Shown here in pieces: positions 10,449 to 20,238 of a stretch of DNA of 33,278 nucleotides. The notes under the pieces were generated by a model. That model worked only from the letters and a program-made list of their open reading frames with translations. It was not told the origin of the DNA and did not search any database. The position numbers and the translations under genes are program-made. Source of the stretch: Chara braunii (taxonomy: Eukaryota; Streptophyta; Charophyceae; Charales; Characeae); NCBI GenBank assembly GCA_003427395.1, contig BFEA01000005.1, positions 6,817,403 through 6,850,680 on the forward strand. The letters are read 5' to 3'. Position 1 is the stretch's first letter. Every line of letters starts with the position of its first letter.

Positions 10449-11249
10449 GGGAACGGTCCCCGCTCCAACCCGCCCTTCCCCCCGCAGGCAACAGCGGGTG
10501 CGGGATCGGTGTAATCCCGACAGCGGGATTTTCAGGTGTTTTTCGGTGCGGGAGCAGAGAAAAAACGGGAAAAAAGCAGCAGCGGGAAGAGAGTGACACG
10601 TGGCGAAAAAGGAGAGCGCCACCACGCACGCGTGCGCGCGCGCCACGCGCCCACGCTGCCCCACCCCGCCCCGCTCCCGGATATATATTATCAAGATATC
10701 CGGGATGCTGCTGCTGGGCAAGCAGCACTCATACGCGTGCGTAGCCAGTGCTATAACACACTGGCCAAATTGTATGCATGGCTGTATAGTGTGGAACGTT
10801 CATATTGAACAGTTCCACACCAGCTATTTNNNNNNNNNNNNNNNNNNNNNNNNNGCCCCCCCGTCGGCGAGCAGCGAACAGCGTGCTGCGAAGCTATTTG
10901 CCCCCCCCCCGTGCACGCCGTGGCTGTTGGTGCCTGCAGGCGTGGCAATCTGCACTGCCACGTGGATACCTGTTGAAGACCCCCCTGGCTAGAGGGCTGC
11001 GCCTCAGACATATATATATTATTATTTTTTCTTTTTCACTATCTCTACACTGTTGCAACAGCAGTTTGGCAACAAATCAAGATTTCCCCCTGGCTAGGGG
11101 GCTGTGTGACTGTGGCAGTAGGGTGGTTGATCAAGATCTCAGCCAACCCTCCATCATCATCATTACTGNTGTGGCATCACACCAGCAGCATCTTGAAGGC
11201 CAAGATCCTGTGGATCTTGGTAGAACTTTGCTCTTGGCCACCCAAGAGC
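10445..11249 (+). repeat. Hairpin-rich leader of element C
   Basis: Perfect stems found by eye: 10445-10465 (7 bp), 10676-10704 (9 bp, CCCGGATAT/ATATCCGGG), 10709-10727 (7 bp), 10744-10765 (7 bp), 10789-10820 (9 bp with a nested 5-bp stem at 10798-10810), 10941-10962 (7 bp), 11200-11220 (8 bp) and 11230-11249 (8 bp). CTGTTGCAACAG at 11050-11061 is a 12-bp palindrome. An alternating purine-pyrimidine stretch lies at 10624-10643. The phrase CCCCCTGGCTAGAGGGCTG near 10980 recurs almost exactly near 11086. Confidence 0.65.
10830..10854. other. Assembly gap (25 N)
   Basis: A run of 25 N inside the hairpin-rich leader, directly after the strongest nested hairpin. Single ambiguous bases also occur at 11169, 11275, 14752, 14758-14759 and 17145. 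The real length across the gap is unknown. Confidence 0.95.
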
Positions 11250-11279
11250 CTGGTATCACCATCCTGCCACTAACNCACT

Positions 11280-11720
11280 CTCCCCCAACCTCTTTTCTCT
11301 TTTTCCCCCCATCATCTAATCATTTTTTCCCCCCTACCACTACACTCTACCCCTACCTCCCTCTCCACCCATCTTCCACAACCTTTTTCTCTCCTCTCCT
11401 CCCCACTCACCATTTCTCAGTAATCTCATACTTCTCTCCACCTTTTTCATATCCTTCTCTCCCATCCTACCACCCTCTTTTCCTCCTTCCCTCTCGCAAC
11501 TACAATCTCATCATCTCCCCCATCCCCCGCCTTACCTTTTTCTTCTCTTCTCACTTCTTTCTCTCTTTCCTCATCACTTTTTCATCCCCCCCCCACACCC
11601 AACTCCGAATTTTTCTATTTTTTCCTTCTTTTCTCTTTCTTTTTGATGTAAAATTTTCTTTTCCTCCAAAAATCTAAATCATCTTATTCCCTACCTCTTT
11701 TCTTATTTTCTGATTTTTTT
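11280..11720 (+). other. Polypyrimidine tract
   Basis: About 440 bases almost wholly C and T on the plus strand, with only scattered A and very few G. It lies in the untranslated leader between the hairpin-rich part and the short tandem repeats. Mirror-like CT stretches of this kind can form triplex DNA, but I see no single long mirror repeat. The frame across it (10805-11677) is a Ser/Pro/Phe translation of the bias. Confidence 0.65.
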
Positions 11721-11780
11721 TTTTTTATTATTTTAATGAAAATTCGAAATTTTCTGCGGCACCCTAAAATTTGATTAGGA

Positions 11781-12030
11781 CTTAGCCATTTTTTGCTTTC
11801 GACACATATTTTGACCCCGTGGGGGTAACGAAGTGCTGCCGAAATTTTCCGTTTTCTTCATACTTAGTCTTTTTTCAGCACATCTCGACCCCTTGGGGGT
11901 AGCGAAGTGCTGACAAAATCTTCTTATTTTACTTAGTCTTTTTCTTGACGGCACACTTCGACCCCATGGGGGTAACGAAATGCTGCCAAAATTTTTGAAA
12001 AATTCCAAAACTTAGTCTTTGAAAATTTTT
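11781..12030 (+). repeat. Tandem repeat, about 70-80 bp, GAAGTGCTGCC core
   Basis: Units start with CTTAG at 11781, 11863, 11932 and (partial) 12011. Each full unit has a small inverted repeat around ACCCC/GGGGT, then AACGAAGTGCTGCCGAAAT or a close variant. The same core recurs at 23.5-23.9 kb and 30.1-30.5 kb. Confidence 0.75.
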
Positions 12031-12130
12031 GAAAATCCACTGTTTACTCTATTCCCCCTCCCCTCCATATTTATTATTTTCTTTTCTTGATTAGGTCGCG
12101 GTCACCTTCCCCTAACCACCTAAACTCCGG

Positions 12131-12157
12131 TTAGGGTTTCTCTAGGGTTTAGGGTTT
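12131..12157 (+). promoter_or_regulatory. Telo-box-like TTTAGGG motifs
   Basis: TTAGGGTTT followed by CTAGGGTTTAGGGTTTT matches the plant telomere unit and the telo-box found near the start of many plant genes. It lies 220 bases before the gag start codon. Whether it acts here is not shown. Confidence 0.5.
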
Positions 12158-12375
12158 TCCTAACCCCCCTACTCTCCCACCTCCTCCCGTCGGGCACCCT
12201 GGACCCGAACGGCTCCTCTCCCCTAGACCGGATTCGCGCTACCATCTCACGCGCGACCCGTTGGTCACGGGGCGAGCCGACCCACGACTACCCACTCCGC
12301 TCCTGCGGTCCTCTCCCTCTCACCGATGGTCCTCTGTCCCCATACCACAACCCATATCTCCCCCCACCTCCCACC

Positions 12376-14448
12376 ATGTCTACCTCTCTTCCTCCTCCAT
12401 CCACGGACATGGCTACAGTGAAGGAGATCGTTGCGGTGCCATCCACCTCTCAGGCGCCCACCCACCCCATGGTCCAGGGTCAGCATGGTGTGGACCCCAC
12501 GGACCTTCGCGTTGTTCTTACGTCCCTCCTTGCACCTCTGCAAGCTCGACTCGATGCGCTTGCACCCCTGGAGACGCAAGTTAATGCGCTCGCCCTTGAA
12601 GTTCACCGCCTCAAGGGTTCCCCTCATCGGTCCCCCCACCGCTCTCAGACCCCATCGCCTACCAGCTCGGAGTCTGGCTCTCCACGACGCCAGAGACGGA
12701 GACGTGGCGGTTCGTCCTCATCTGCGGGTCAGGCCCAGCACTCCCCCGCCCCAGTGGTGAGTGTTGCTGCAGCCCAGACCACACCGTCTGTGGCAGTACA
12801 CCCATCGGTCGCCGCCGCCTCCGTCGCCCCTGCCGCTTCGGCCACCGCCGGATGTGCTGTCGCCCAGATACCGACATCGGGCCAGGCAGTCTCATCTACC
12901 CACCCCGGTGCTGCGTCGCAGCTTCCTGCACGAGTTACGGTACTTCGGCCCGGAGTTCTTCCTCTCCCTGCTAGGGCACTCCCTCCGCCTCCTCCACCCC
13001 CGACCCCGCGCACCCAGCAAGTGGCTACCCTACAAACCACAGTGGCGCAGCTCCAGGCAGAGATTCTCTCCCTTAGACAGCCTCACCCTCCATAGGTTGC
13101 GCACCCTCCTTCTTCTTACACCGTCCCTCCCACCACTGTCTTGCTAGCTCGCTTCCCTCGACCGGCTCCCCCCCCTCTACCCTCCTACCTTGCTACTCCG
13201 TCACAGTCGGCTGCGGCCGTTACCTCCACGCCCGCTGGACCTTCCACCAACAGCCCCGGCTCATCGCCAGCCCCCACTTCTACCTCTGCACCAGCTCCGA
13301 CATTTTTCTCCGTAATGCAGACCCATCAGCCCCTCTCCCCTCGCCGCCACCACAGCAGTCGCACCCTTGTGCGTCTGTCAGACATACCCGACTACGATGG
13401 TACGATGCGTGTGTTGCACTGGTTACAGGCTGCCACACGCGCGCTGACACTGACTAACACTAGTCAGCACTTGTGGTGTTCCGCCCTCGCAACTAAATTG
13501 CGAGGCAGTGCATTCTCCGCTTGGGAGAACTACTATACCCATCGTACTCGTGCAGGTGAGGCGCCCACTCTCGCGGATTTCACTGCGTTCCTCCACGACC
13601 GCTACGGCACCCTCCACGATGCGACCGACACCCTAGACCGGGTCACCCAGATGCAGTGGCGCGGGTCCTCCACAACCTCCGATCTTGAGCGTCACATCAG
13701 AGTGTTCCAGGACGCCCGCCTCATTTGCGATGAGGCACTCCTACCTGAGGCCCTTTTGACCAACAGGTTCGTAGTCAGTCTCCCGACTGACTACTGTATC
13801 GAGCTCTAGCGACAGAGCTTCGCCTCCGTCGAGCAAGCCTACGAGGCTGCTCAACAGTACCAGAAGATGCGGAATCGCTTCTCCGACACCCCATATTCTT
13901 CGCGATCCACCGCTGCCGCCACCCAGTCCCGTGGTGCTACTCGCGGTCGATCCTCCTTCGCTGGCCGGTTTCGTCGACCAGCCCACCCTGGAGCGCCATT
14001 CTCTCGGCGCTACAGTTCTCTGGAGTACGGCGAGGACGCCTCGGCCGAGTTTGACCCTACCCTTGGGGACGCCCCCGAGGACATCGAGCTATGAGACGTC
14101 ATCCAGTATCACTTGGATGACGACACTGTTCCGGTGGCCGAGCGCTTGCTGATGGCCATGTCTACCATGGGTCGTCCTCGTAGCCGGGTTGCACAGGCTG
14201 GCGCCCGCACACCCACGGTTCCTCAGATAGACCTCCCGCAGGGTTATGTCCCTCCTCGCGGAGCTCTATCCCCTGAGGAGCGTGCCGCCCTCGAGGCCCG
14301 GCGCGGCTGCCTTCGTTGCCGCCTAGATGGACACACCTCCTCACGGTGTCCATACCATACCGCCCTCGATCGGCACTACGCTGACATCTCTCGTCAGCGT
14401 CGATCTCAGTCCCACCCCGGCCCCGCCCGGCAAACCCCATCCACCTAG
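12376..14448 (+). pseudogene. Element C gag
   Basis: Structural polyprotein that would form the particle and bind element RNA. One frame holds the whole gene, interrupted by TAG 13093-13095, TAG 13807-13809 and TGA 14092-14094. The start is chosen at ACCATGT (12376). Order: a Leu-rich likely coiled coil (LTSLLAPLQARLDALAPLE), a long Ser/Pro/Ala-rich linker (to about 13300), a capsid-type domain from LSDIPDYDGTMRVLHWL to about 13860 with AFSAWENYY and FLHDRYG, an Arg/Ser-rich stretch, and a perfect CCHC knuckle CLRCRLDGHTSSRC at 14308-14349. Length is about 690 codons. All three stops are one C-to-T change from Gln or Arg codons. Pol starts 6 bases later in another frame. Confidence 0.85.
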
Positions 14449-14453
14449 CCACG

Positions 14454-17045
14454 ATGCACGGTGCCCCTGAGGCCTCGCACGTAGCCGGCTTCCCGACCAC
14501 CGAGTCGCGGTTTACCCCTTTGGCTACCCCACCAGAGGAACCTCAGGACACGACAGACGCAGTTCTTTCCGCCCCATCGTCTGTCGAGGTACCGTCTGCC
14601 TCCCAGCAGACCGCCGCATCTAGCGCTTCTCCCCCGAGACTTCCAACACGTCGCGCCATTCGCACAGCCCGTTGTAGCGCTCAACTGGCGACTCGCGATG
14701 ACGTTGTGTCATCTCTCCTGGACTTGAGCATTCTGCAGGCTCGTCAGGAGCNCCTCANNAGACACATCAACGTCCTGCGTCGTCTTCTCGCCTTGCTCTC
14801 TGACCCTGATCGCACCCTACCCATCATCCCTATTCGCCTAGGGACATCTACGAGGGTGTACCGTGCTTTATGGGACTCTGGCTCGCAGGGAGATTTCGTT
14901 CACCCTCGCGTGGTTGAGGAAGCTCGCCTAGCTACCTCTGGGTCTTGGTCTCCTATCTCCGTTACCCTCGGAGATAACAAGACGCAGCGCTTCTTCGATC
15001 AGACGGTCCCCGACCTCCACTTCTCCCTCACCCTCCAGCCATCGGATAGTCCCCTGACGCCTAGGCGCTACCATTCCTCCGCATACTTCGACGTGCTGGA
15101 GACTGGGTACGACTTTATCCTTGGCACTCCCTCGTCTCGCCGGTTCCGTGGTACAGAGGCCGAATGGGCAACCGAGACACTCGCTCTCAAAACGAAGTGT
15201 GGTCAGACCCATCGCGTTCCGTTAATTGGAACCACGGGCGACACCCCGCCCGACCTACCTCCCCAGGACCCTCGTCCTTCAGGGTCCCACCCCAACATCG
15301 CGTTCACTTCCCCTCGTCAGTTTGCTCACTTCATACGACAGGAGGATGTCACGTTCTACTCAGTGAACGTTATGGATCTTCTTCGCTACGATCCACTCTG
15401 TCCCGAGGTTGAGCTCATCTCTCTGGAGCCCGAACCCCCTGACCCTCCTTCCATCTTCGCGGCTCCCATCTCTACATCCACTCGTCAGCATGCGGATACC
15501 TCCTCCACGTCTCAGGCCCCTGCGCTGTCGACTGTCGAGTCCACATATACGTCTCGTGCTGACGCAAACATTGAGGAACTCACACGGTTTACGGCAGACT
15601 TAGAGCCCGCCGTTCGCGACCTGATTCGAGAGTACCGCGACGTCTTTCCCCCGTATTTCTCATACAGCGGGATTCCCCCGATGCGCGGTGTCGAGCATTC
15701 CATCCAGCTCGTGTCTGACTATCGTGTTCACCATCAGGCACCATACCGACTCTCGATTCCAGAGGCGACGGAACTCAAGCGTCAGCTTGAGGAGCTCCTT
15801 CGACTGGGTTTCATTAAACCCAGTAACTCCCCTTGGGGTGCACCTGTCCTCTTTGCTCGCAAAGCGAACGGAACTCTCCGCCTCTGCATCGACTACCGCC
15901 GCCTTAACCGTTACACGGTTAAGAACAGCTATCCCATGCCCAGTGCGGATGAGTTGTTTGACCGTCTGGCAGGCAACCGCTTCTTCACGAAGATCGATCT
16001 TCATAGCAGTTACCACCAGATCCGCGTTGCCGCAGAGGACCAGCCGAAGGCAGCCTTTCGGTCGCGCTTCGGCCACTACGAGTTCACGGTGATGCCATTC
16101 GACCTCACCAATGCACCCGCCACCTTCCAGACGGCGATGAACGATATCTTCACGGACATCCTTGAGGAATACGTTCTCGTATACCTGGATGACATCTTGG
16201 TCTACAGTCGTACCTTAGAAGACCATATCAGACACCTCCGCGATGTCCTACAGCGCTTACGCAAGCATGGCTTCTATGCCAAGCTCAGTAAGTGCCGCTT
16301 TGCCCAGCGCAAAGTGGACTTCCTGGGACACCATGTGTCTGACCAGGGTCTCCACATGGACGACACGAAGATCACTGCTATTGCAGAGTGGCCCATTCCC
16401 ACATCTGCCAAGCAGCCTCGCGGCTTCCTAGGCCTCACCAGCTACTATAGTAATTTTATCCAAGGATACGTTAGGTATTCCTACGTCCTTACCTCTACCC
16501 TCCTCCGGAAGAACCCGCCGTGGTTTTGGACACCCCTGTGCGAGGACGTCTTTCGCGCCCTCAAGAAGGCGGTGACCTGTGCGCCGGTTCTTCGCCTTCC
16601 CGATTTTGATCGTCCCTTTATCGTCACCACCGATGCGTCAGACTTTGCAGTAGGAGTTGTCCTTTCTCATGTGTTTCCCTCTCCTCCAGATTCACCTTAC
16701 CCCTATGTTCCTCCTTTCCCCCCCCCTCCTGCTGACATTGCTTCTCGACTGACGCCTACCCTCCCACCACTTCCCTCCACTGACAGTCCTCCTGTTACTT
16801 ACTCACCGACCATCACGGAGGATGGTTCTGTCGAGGCTCGTGCTGGGGATTGCCCGATCGCTTTCTACTCCCGTCAGCTACTGCGTGCCGAGATAAACTA
16901 CACTGTCGATGAACGTGAGGTTCTCACAGTAGTTTATGCTACCCGGCATTGGTGTCATTATCTGCACGGGGCGCCCTTCACGGTGCGCACGTCCAGGCTT
17001 TCCTCACGAAGCCTAAGCTTTCCCCTCGACAGGCTGGTGGCGTGA
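14454..17045 (+). CDS. Element C Pol: protease, RT, RNase H
   Basis: An 863-codon open frame without stops. Protease: LWDSGSQGDFV with Asp141-Ser-Gly143 (14874). RT: FIKPSNSPWGAPVLF, LCIDYRRLN, KIDLHSSYHQI, APATFQ and catalytic YLDD at residues 577-580 (16182-16193). Connection: GFLGLTSYYSNFI. RNase H starts with TTDASDFAVGVVLSH, Asp at residue 727. An unusual Pro-rich insertion follows at about residues 740-799 before CPIAFYSRQLL, then DEREVLTVVYA and HWCHYLHG. The frame then slips, losing the expected TDH motif, and ends in unrelated residues at 17045. The frame is also open upstream of the ATG, overlapping gag, so it may be reached by -1 frameshifting instead of a separate start. Ambiguous bases lie at 14752 and 14758-14759. 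Confidence 0.9.
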   Translation: MHGAPEASHVAGFPTTESRFTPLATPPEEPQDTTDAVLSAPSSVEVPSASQQTAASSASPPRLPTRRAIRTARCSAQLATRDDVVSSLLDLSILQARQEXLXRHINVLRRLLALLSDPDRTLPIIPIRLGTSTRVYRALWDSGSQGDFVHPRVVEEARLATSGSWSPISVTLGDNKTQRFFDQTVPDLHFSLTLQPSDSPLTPRRYHSSAYFDVLETGYDFILGTPSSRRFRGTEAEWATETLALKTKCGQTHRVPLIGTTGDTPPDLPPQDPRPSGSHPNIAFTSPRQFAHFIRQEDVTFYSVNVMDLLRYDPLCPEVELISLEPEPPDPPSIFAAPISTSTRQHADTSSTSQAPALSTVESTYTSRADANIEELTRFTADLEPAVRDLIREYRDVFPPYFSYSGIPPMRGVEHSIQLVSDYRVHHQAPYRLSIPEATELKRQLEELLRLGFIKPSNSPWGAPVLFARKANGTLRLCIDYRRLNRYTVKNSYPMPSADELFDRLAGNRFFTKIDLHSSYHQIRVAAEDQPKAAFRSRFGHYEFTVMPFDLTNAPATFQTAMNDIFTDILEEYVLVYLDDILVYSRTLEDHIRHLRDVLQRLRKHGFYAKLSKCRFAQRKVDFLGHHVSDQGLHMDDTKITAIAEWPIPTSAKQPRGFLGLTSYYSNFIQGYVRYSYVLTSTLLRKNPPWFWTPLCEDVFRALKKAVTCAPVLRLPDFDRPFIVTTDASDFAVGVVLSHVFPSPPDSPYPYVPPFPPPPADIASRLTPTLPPLPSTDSPPVTYSPTITEDGSVEARAGDCPIAFYSRQLLRAEINYTVDEREVLTVVYATRHWCHYLHGAPFTVRTSRLSSRSLSFPLDRLVA

Positions 17046-17690
17046 CTTATCCGAGTTCAGTTTCACCACTCAGCCCATCAAGGGTGAAACGAACTGCGTC
17101 GTCGATGCCTTGTCCCGCCGTCCTGATCACAATCAGGAACCCATNCATCTTGTTGCCATCTCCATCACCAGTGTTGATCAGTCGGTGATCGACGCGTATC
17201 GCACTCAGTACCGCCACTGCCCCGATTATCGCGTCATCCACGCGACACTGCGGAGTGGCAAGACCGTTATTTCCTACTCCCTCGGGGAGAACGACCTCAT
17301 GTACTGGCATGGCAGATCTGGTCAGCTAGAACCACGTATCTGCGTTGCCTCCACCGGACAGCTCCGCATCCAGGCTGTAGCAGAGTTCCATGACCAGGCA
17401 GTTGTCGGTCATATGGGTTTCCACAAGACGTTGGCTCGTGTTTGCCGCCTATACGTCTGGCCGAAGTCCAAGGACTTTGTCAAAGCCTACATCCAGGAGT
17501 GTCCTACCTGTCAGGAGGTGAACAGTGCGAACCACCTTCCGTATGGGTTACTTCAGCCCCTACCCATACCTTAGGGTCGTTGGCAGTCCATCTCGATGGA
17601 TTTCATTGGTCCCCTCCGCTCAACAGGTGGCATCGTTGTCGGGGATAACGGCAAACTACCGTTGTCCCTGGTGGAACGACACTCGGGGAT
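17038..17690 (+). pseudogene. Element C RNase H end and integrase start (truncated)
   Basis: Continues Pol in another frame after two small frameshifts (about 16990 and 17030). It begins WRDLSEFSF, then CVVDALSRRPDH, the usual end of RNase H. The integrase zinc finger is complete: His in EFHDQ, His in VGHMGFHK, and Cys-x2-Cys in ECPTCQ (about 17385-17510). A TAG at 17572-17574 precedes GRWQSISMDFIGPL, which carries the first catalytic Asp. Recognisable sequence stops soon after, near 17660-17690, so the core and the C terminus are gone. Confidence 0.85.
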
Positions 17691-17694
17691 GGAT

Positions 17695-18099
17695 GATGTA
17701 AAAATTATACTTTCTTTACTCGGCTAAGAGAAATGTGAGTAACTCTGACCTCTATAAGGAGAAGAAGGTTAACGTCTTCTTGTACTCTATATTGTGGTAC
17801 ATCTGGTACTAGCTTTTATCTTGGACTTGCAGAGGGAGTGTAACTTTAAAGTTGTTTTGATAATGACTTTTAGTTGTGAGAACTGTTATTGTGACCTTAG
17901 TTTACAAGTAATTTAAATTGTAAGGCCCATTGATAGAAGATTAAATGTTTGTTGCATATATGTGGAATTGTTGTCTACAATGGAACGACACCCGAGTAAG
18001 TTATTTTGATGGTTGGGCATAATGCTGAGATCTGAGATTATTTCGATGGTTGTTAATTAATCAACCAGATTGGTCAATCATTAATGGAGCTTATGCCTT
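17695..18099. other. Non-coding, possible LTR or leader of element D
   Basis: AT-rich sequence starting with TGTAAAAATTATAC at 17695, exactly where element C stops. That makes it a plausible insertion edge, but no matching terminal repeat was found. The word TGGAACGACAC occurs on both sides of this start (about 17672 and 17980). A CTATAAGGA box lies near 17752. No gene seen. Confidence 0.35.
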
Positions 18100-19329
18100 T
18101 TGCAGGGCGTTAAAATGACGGGAGGAGTCTTTGGCAACATGCCTTTTTTTAAAGGCAGCGGGGTTGTTAAATTCTTACAGGCCTTCCAGACTCTCGTAAC
18201 ATTGATGCTTTGGGGAGAAAATTACAATTTTTTTTTCGTTTTGGGATTTGTGATTGAAGAATTGAAGGTCGAGGTTGGATATTTATTGTAGGCTTTTAGA
18301 ACCTAGAGGGAATTCGAAAAACAAATGATTGTCAAATACCCGGAACCGCCTGAGGAGGATAAAAAAGAAGAGAATAAAAATCATCCTCGGGATGAAGGTG
18401 AGACTGGAATAGCCCAACTTATAGAACAGAGAACCATGGAAAGGGAAAGTTTACCTAAGGTAAACGTTCATCTTTTCAATGGTAATTTTATCTCCATTTT
18501 TATCGAAAAAAAAATGAACAGTTGACATCTATTAATGATTGGGATAAGCCTCGGATGTTGAGATGAGTTCTTAGATATGTTGACAAAGATCTCGTGGATA
18601 TAGTCCTGCGAATAATTGAGACTTCATTAGCGTGGTCTCATTTTCACGATGCTATGTTAGACGAATTTGGTTAGGTGATACAGTAACAACAATTGAAGAT
18701 TTGAGAAATGTTGAGCGAGATGCATATGTAGTAAAGGAAAAAATTCTGGCTGAATTTAAACGGGTGGCTCGTCGAATTCAGGGGTTGACAGATAGACAGA
18801 AGTGTCTTGCTTTTCTTGAGAAATTTTCCGAAGGGAAGCAGTGTTTGCTTACCCAAGGAGAAAACAGTAAATTCAATTGGGAAAGAATTCGGTCAAATTT
18901 TATTGACCGAGAATTTAGTCGAATATTTGACCAGACTCTTCGAAACAATTTTGCTTACAAAAAATTGAGAGAGAGTGTCGAGTTGACAAGCGAAAGAAAG
19001 ATTCAAATCCTGTGACGAATCTTTCAGAAATCATATGAATACTGGAAAAGAAAAATGACGATTCTTCTCACGAGTATCAGAAGGCAAGAATAGAACGTCC
19101 TCTGGAGGACCCATGTGAGCGAGATAGGAACAGTGAGGGGGATCATTTGGATGATTCTTCGATGTCAACTCCTCAAAGAGCAGAACATTGCGAGTCAGTG
19201 TCTCGAAATCAACGAGGCCAGCGAGTAAGGAAAGGAAGATTTTATTGGCAGAATATTATCTGTAAGAGATGTGGTAGTATCAGGCACACTCCGAGTAGAT
19301 GCAAGAGATTGGGAGTTAAGGAGAAATAA
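18100..19329 (+). pseudogene. Element D gag remnant with CCHC knuckle
   Basis: A gag gene of a family different from A-C, much more AT-rich. Pieces in order: PFFKGSGVVKFLQAFQTL (18100-18291); REFEKQMIVKYPEPPEE onward (to 18525); LRYVDKDLVDIVLRIIE and WSHFHDAMLDEFG; then the clear capsid-type piece VTTIEDLRNVE to LEKFSEGKQCLL and FNWERIRSNFI (18632-19015); and an acidic linker to the knuckle CKRCGSIRHTPSRC at 19261-19302 (C-x2-C-x4-H-x4-C, all four ligands present). TAG stops lie at 18289-18291 and 18304-18306, a TGA at 19013-19015, and frameshifts near 18500 and 18655. No protease or RT follows the stop at 19329, so only gag is left. Confidence 0.8.
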
Positions 19330-19910
19330 ATTATTAAAATTCTGATTTCAATGGTCGAGTTCACTATGAACTCGAAACATTTTTATGAGTGAGAATGATA
19401 ATGTCAAGTTAAAGTTGGTATTTTTCTTTGATAAGATAAAGATTTTATCTAATTGATATATCATTTTATCCATGTTATTATCCATTGAAGAGCTATTTGT
19501 TTTGTTTATTATTGAAGAATATATGATATAGATCATTATGAAATTCCATGTAAAAACATTTGTTGTGAATTGTTTTGATGTTGTGAGTATTTGGTTAAAT
19601 GTAAGTTGTTGAGAAATTGTGGATTTGTAGGTAGACAACTATGGTTGCTATGAGGGGATAAGTGGTTACCTCTCCTCGTGTCAGGCATAGTCACCGTACC
19701 CCTATAACCAGGGTCTAGCCAACCTTGGTTGTAGAAGGTAAGGTTGTTCTATTCTACATGTGACAAATTGATAAATGAAACACTGAAATTTGGATGGAAT
19801 GTGAAGAAGTTTGAATCGCAATCAAGACCTAGTCCCGAATGGATCCCATTTATTTTATGATGAATATTATGGATTGTTATGACGATTGTTGAGGAATGGT
19901 TATCGGAAAG
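19330..19910. other. Non-coding, one perfect hairpin
   Basis: AT-rich sequence after the gag remnant. An 8-bp perfect stem TCGAGTTC/GAACTCGA with a 5-nt loop lies at 19355-19375. No pol similarity can be read. Confidence 0.5.
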
Positions 19911-20238
19911 AGGACCGGCTCCCATCAGCAGACTGGGAGTGACTTCCATCGAGTGGCTTCCATCAGCAACTGGGGACTCGTTCCGATCAGTGGGCTGGAA
20001 GATCATTCTCATCAGCAACTGGGAAGTCATTCCTATATTGATGGAATGAAAGGTCCGCAGGGGGTTAAGCTTGTGAAAGACTGAGGACTGACTCCCATCA
20101 GGAGACTGGGAAGTGACTTGCATCAGCAACTGGGGACTCGTTCCCATCAGTGGAATGGAAGGTCATTCCCATCAGCAACTGGGAAGTCATTCCCATATTG
20201 ATAGAATGAAAGGCCCGCAGGGGGTTACACCTGTAAAA
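19911..20238 (+). repeat. Tandem repeat, two units of about 173 bp
   Basis: Unit 1 starts AGGACCGGCTCCCATCAG at 19911 and unit 2 starts AGGACTGACTCCCATCAG at 20084. Both end in a segment with GAATGAAAGG, CCGCAGGGGGTTA. Inside each unit a shorter word, CATCAGCAACTGGG and relatives, recurs several times. Both strands have an open frame across it (for example minus 19749-20147), but this follows from the repeat and I do not call a gene. Confidence 0.8.

Larger units (their letters stand above)
10436..17690 (+). mobile_element. Element C: Ty3/gypsy retroelement, 3'-truncated
   Basis: From the primer binding site at 10437 it has a 1.9-kb untranslated leader, gag (12376-14448), a protease-RT-RNase H frame (14454-17045), and an integrase start (17038-17660). 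It stops at about 17660-17690, just after the first catalytic Asp of the integrase; there is no PPT or 3' LTR. Its RT differs from those of A and B: LCIDYRRLNRYTVKNSYPMP and MPFDLTNAPATFQ. The pol frame is intact for 863 codons, so C is the youngest or best preserved element here. Confidence 0.85.

Noticed and set aside
10242-10744. Overlapping frames of 119-159 codons on both strands
   Set aside because: GC-rich LTR/leader sequence; the Arg/Pro/Ala-rich translations match nothing and lie across the primer binding site and hairpins.
12261-13147. Further frames overlapping the start of element C gag on both strands
   Set aside because: They lie in other frames of the gag region; only the frame starting at 12376 continues into the capsid-type domain and CCHC knuckle.
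5855-18306. Alternative genetic code with TAG read as Gln
   Set aside because: The 863-codon Pol frame of element C has no in-frame TAG, the same elements carry frameshifts and other lesions, and element A has TAA at Trp positions. Decay by C-to-T change is simpler.
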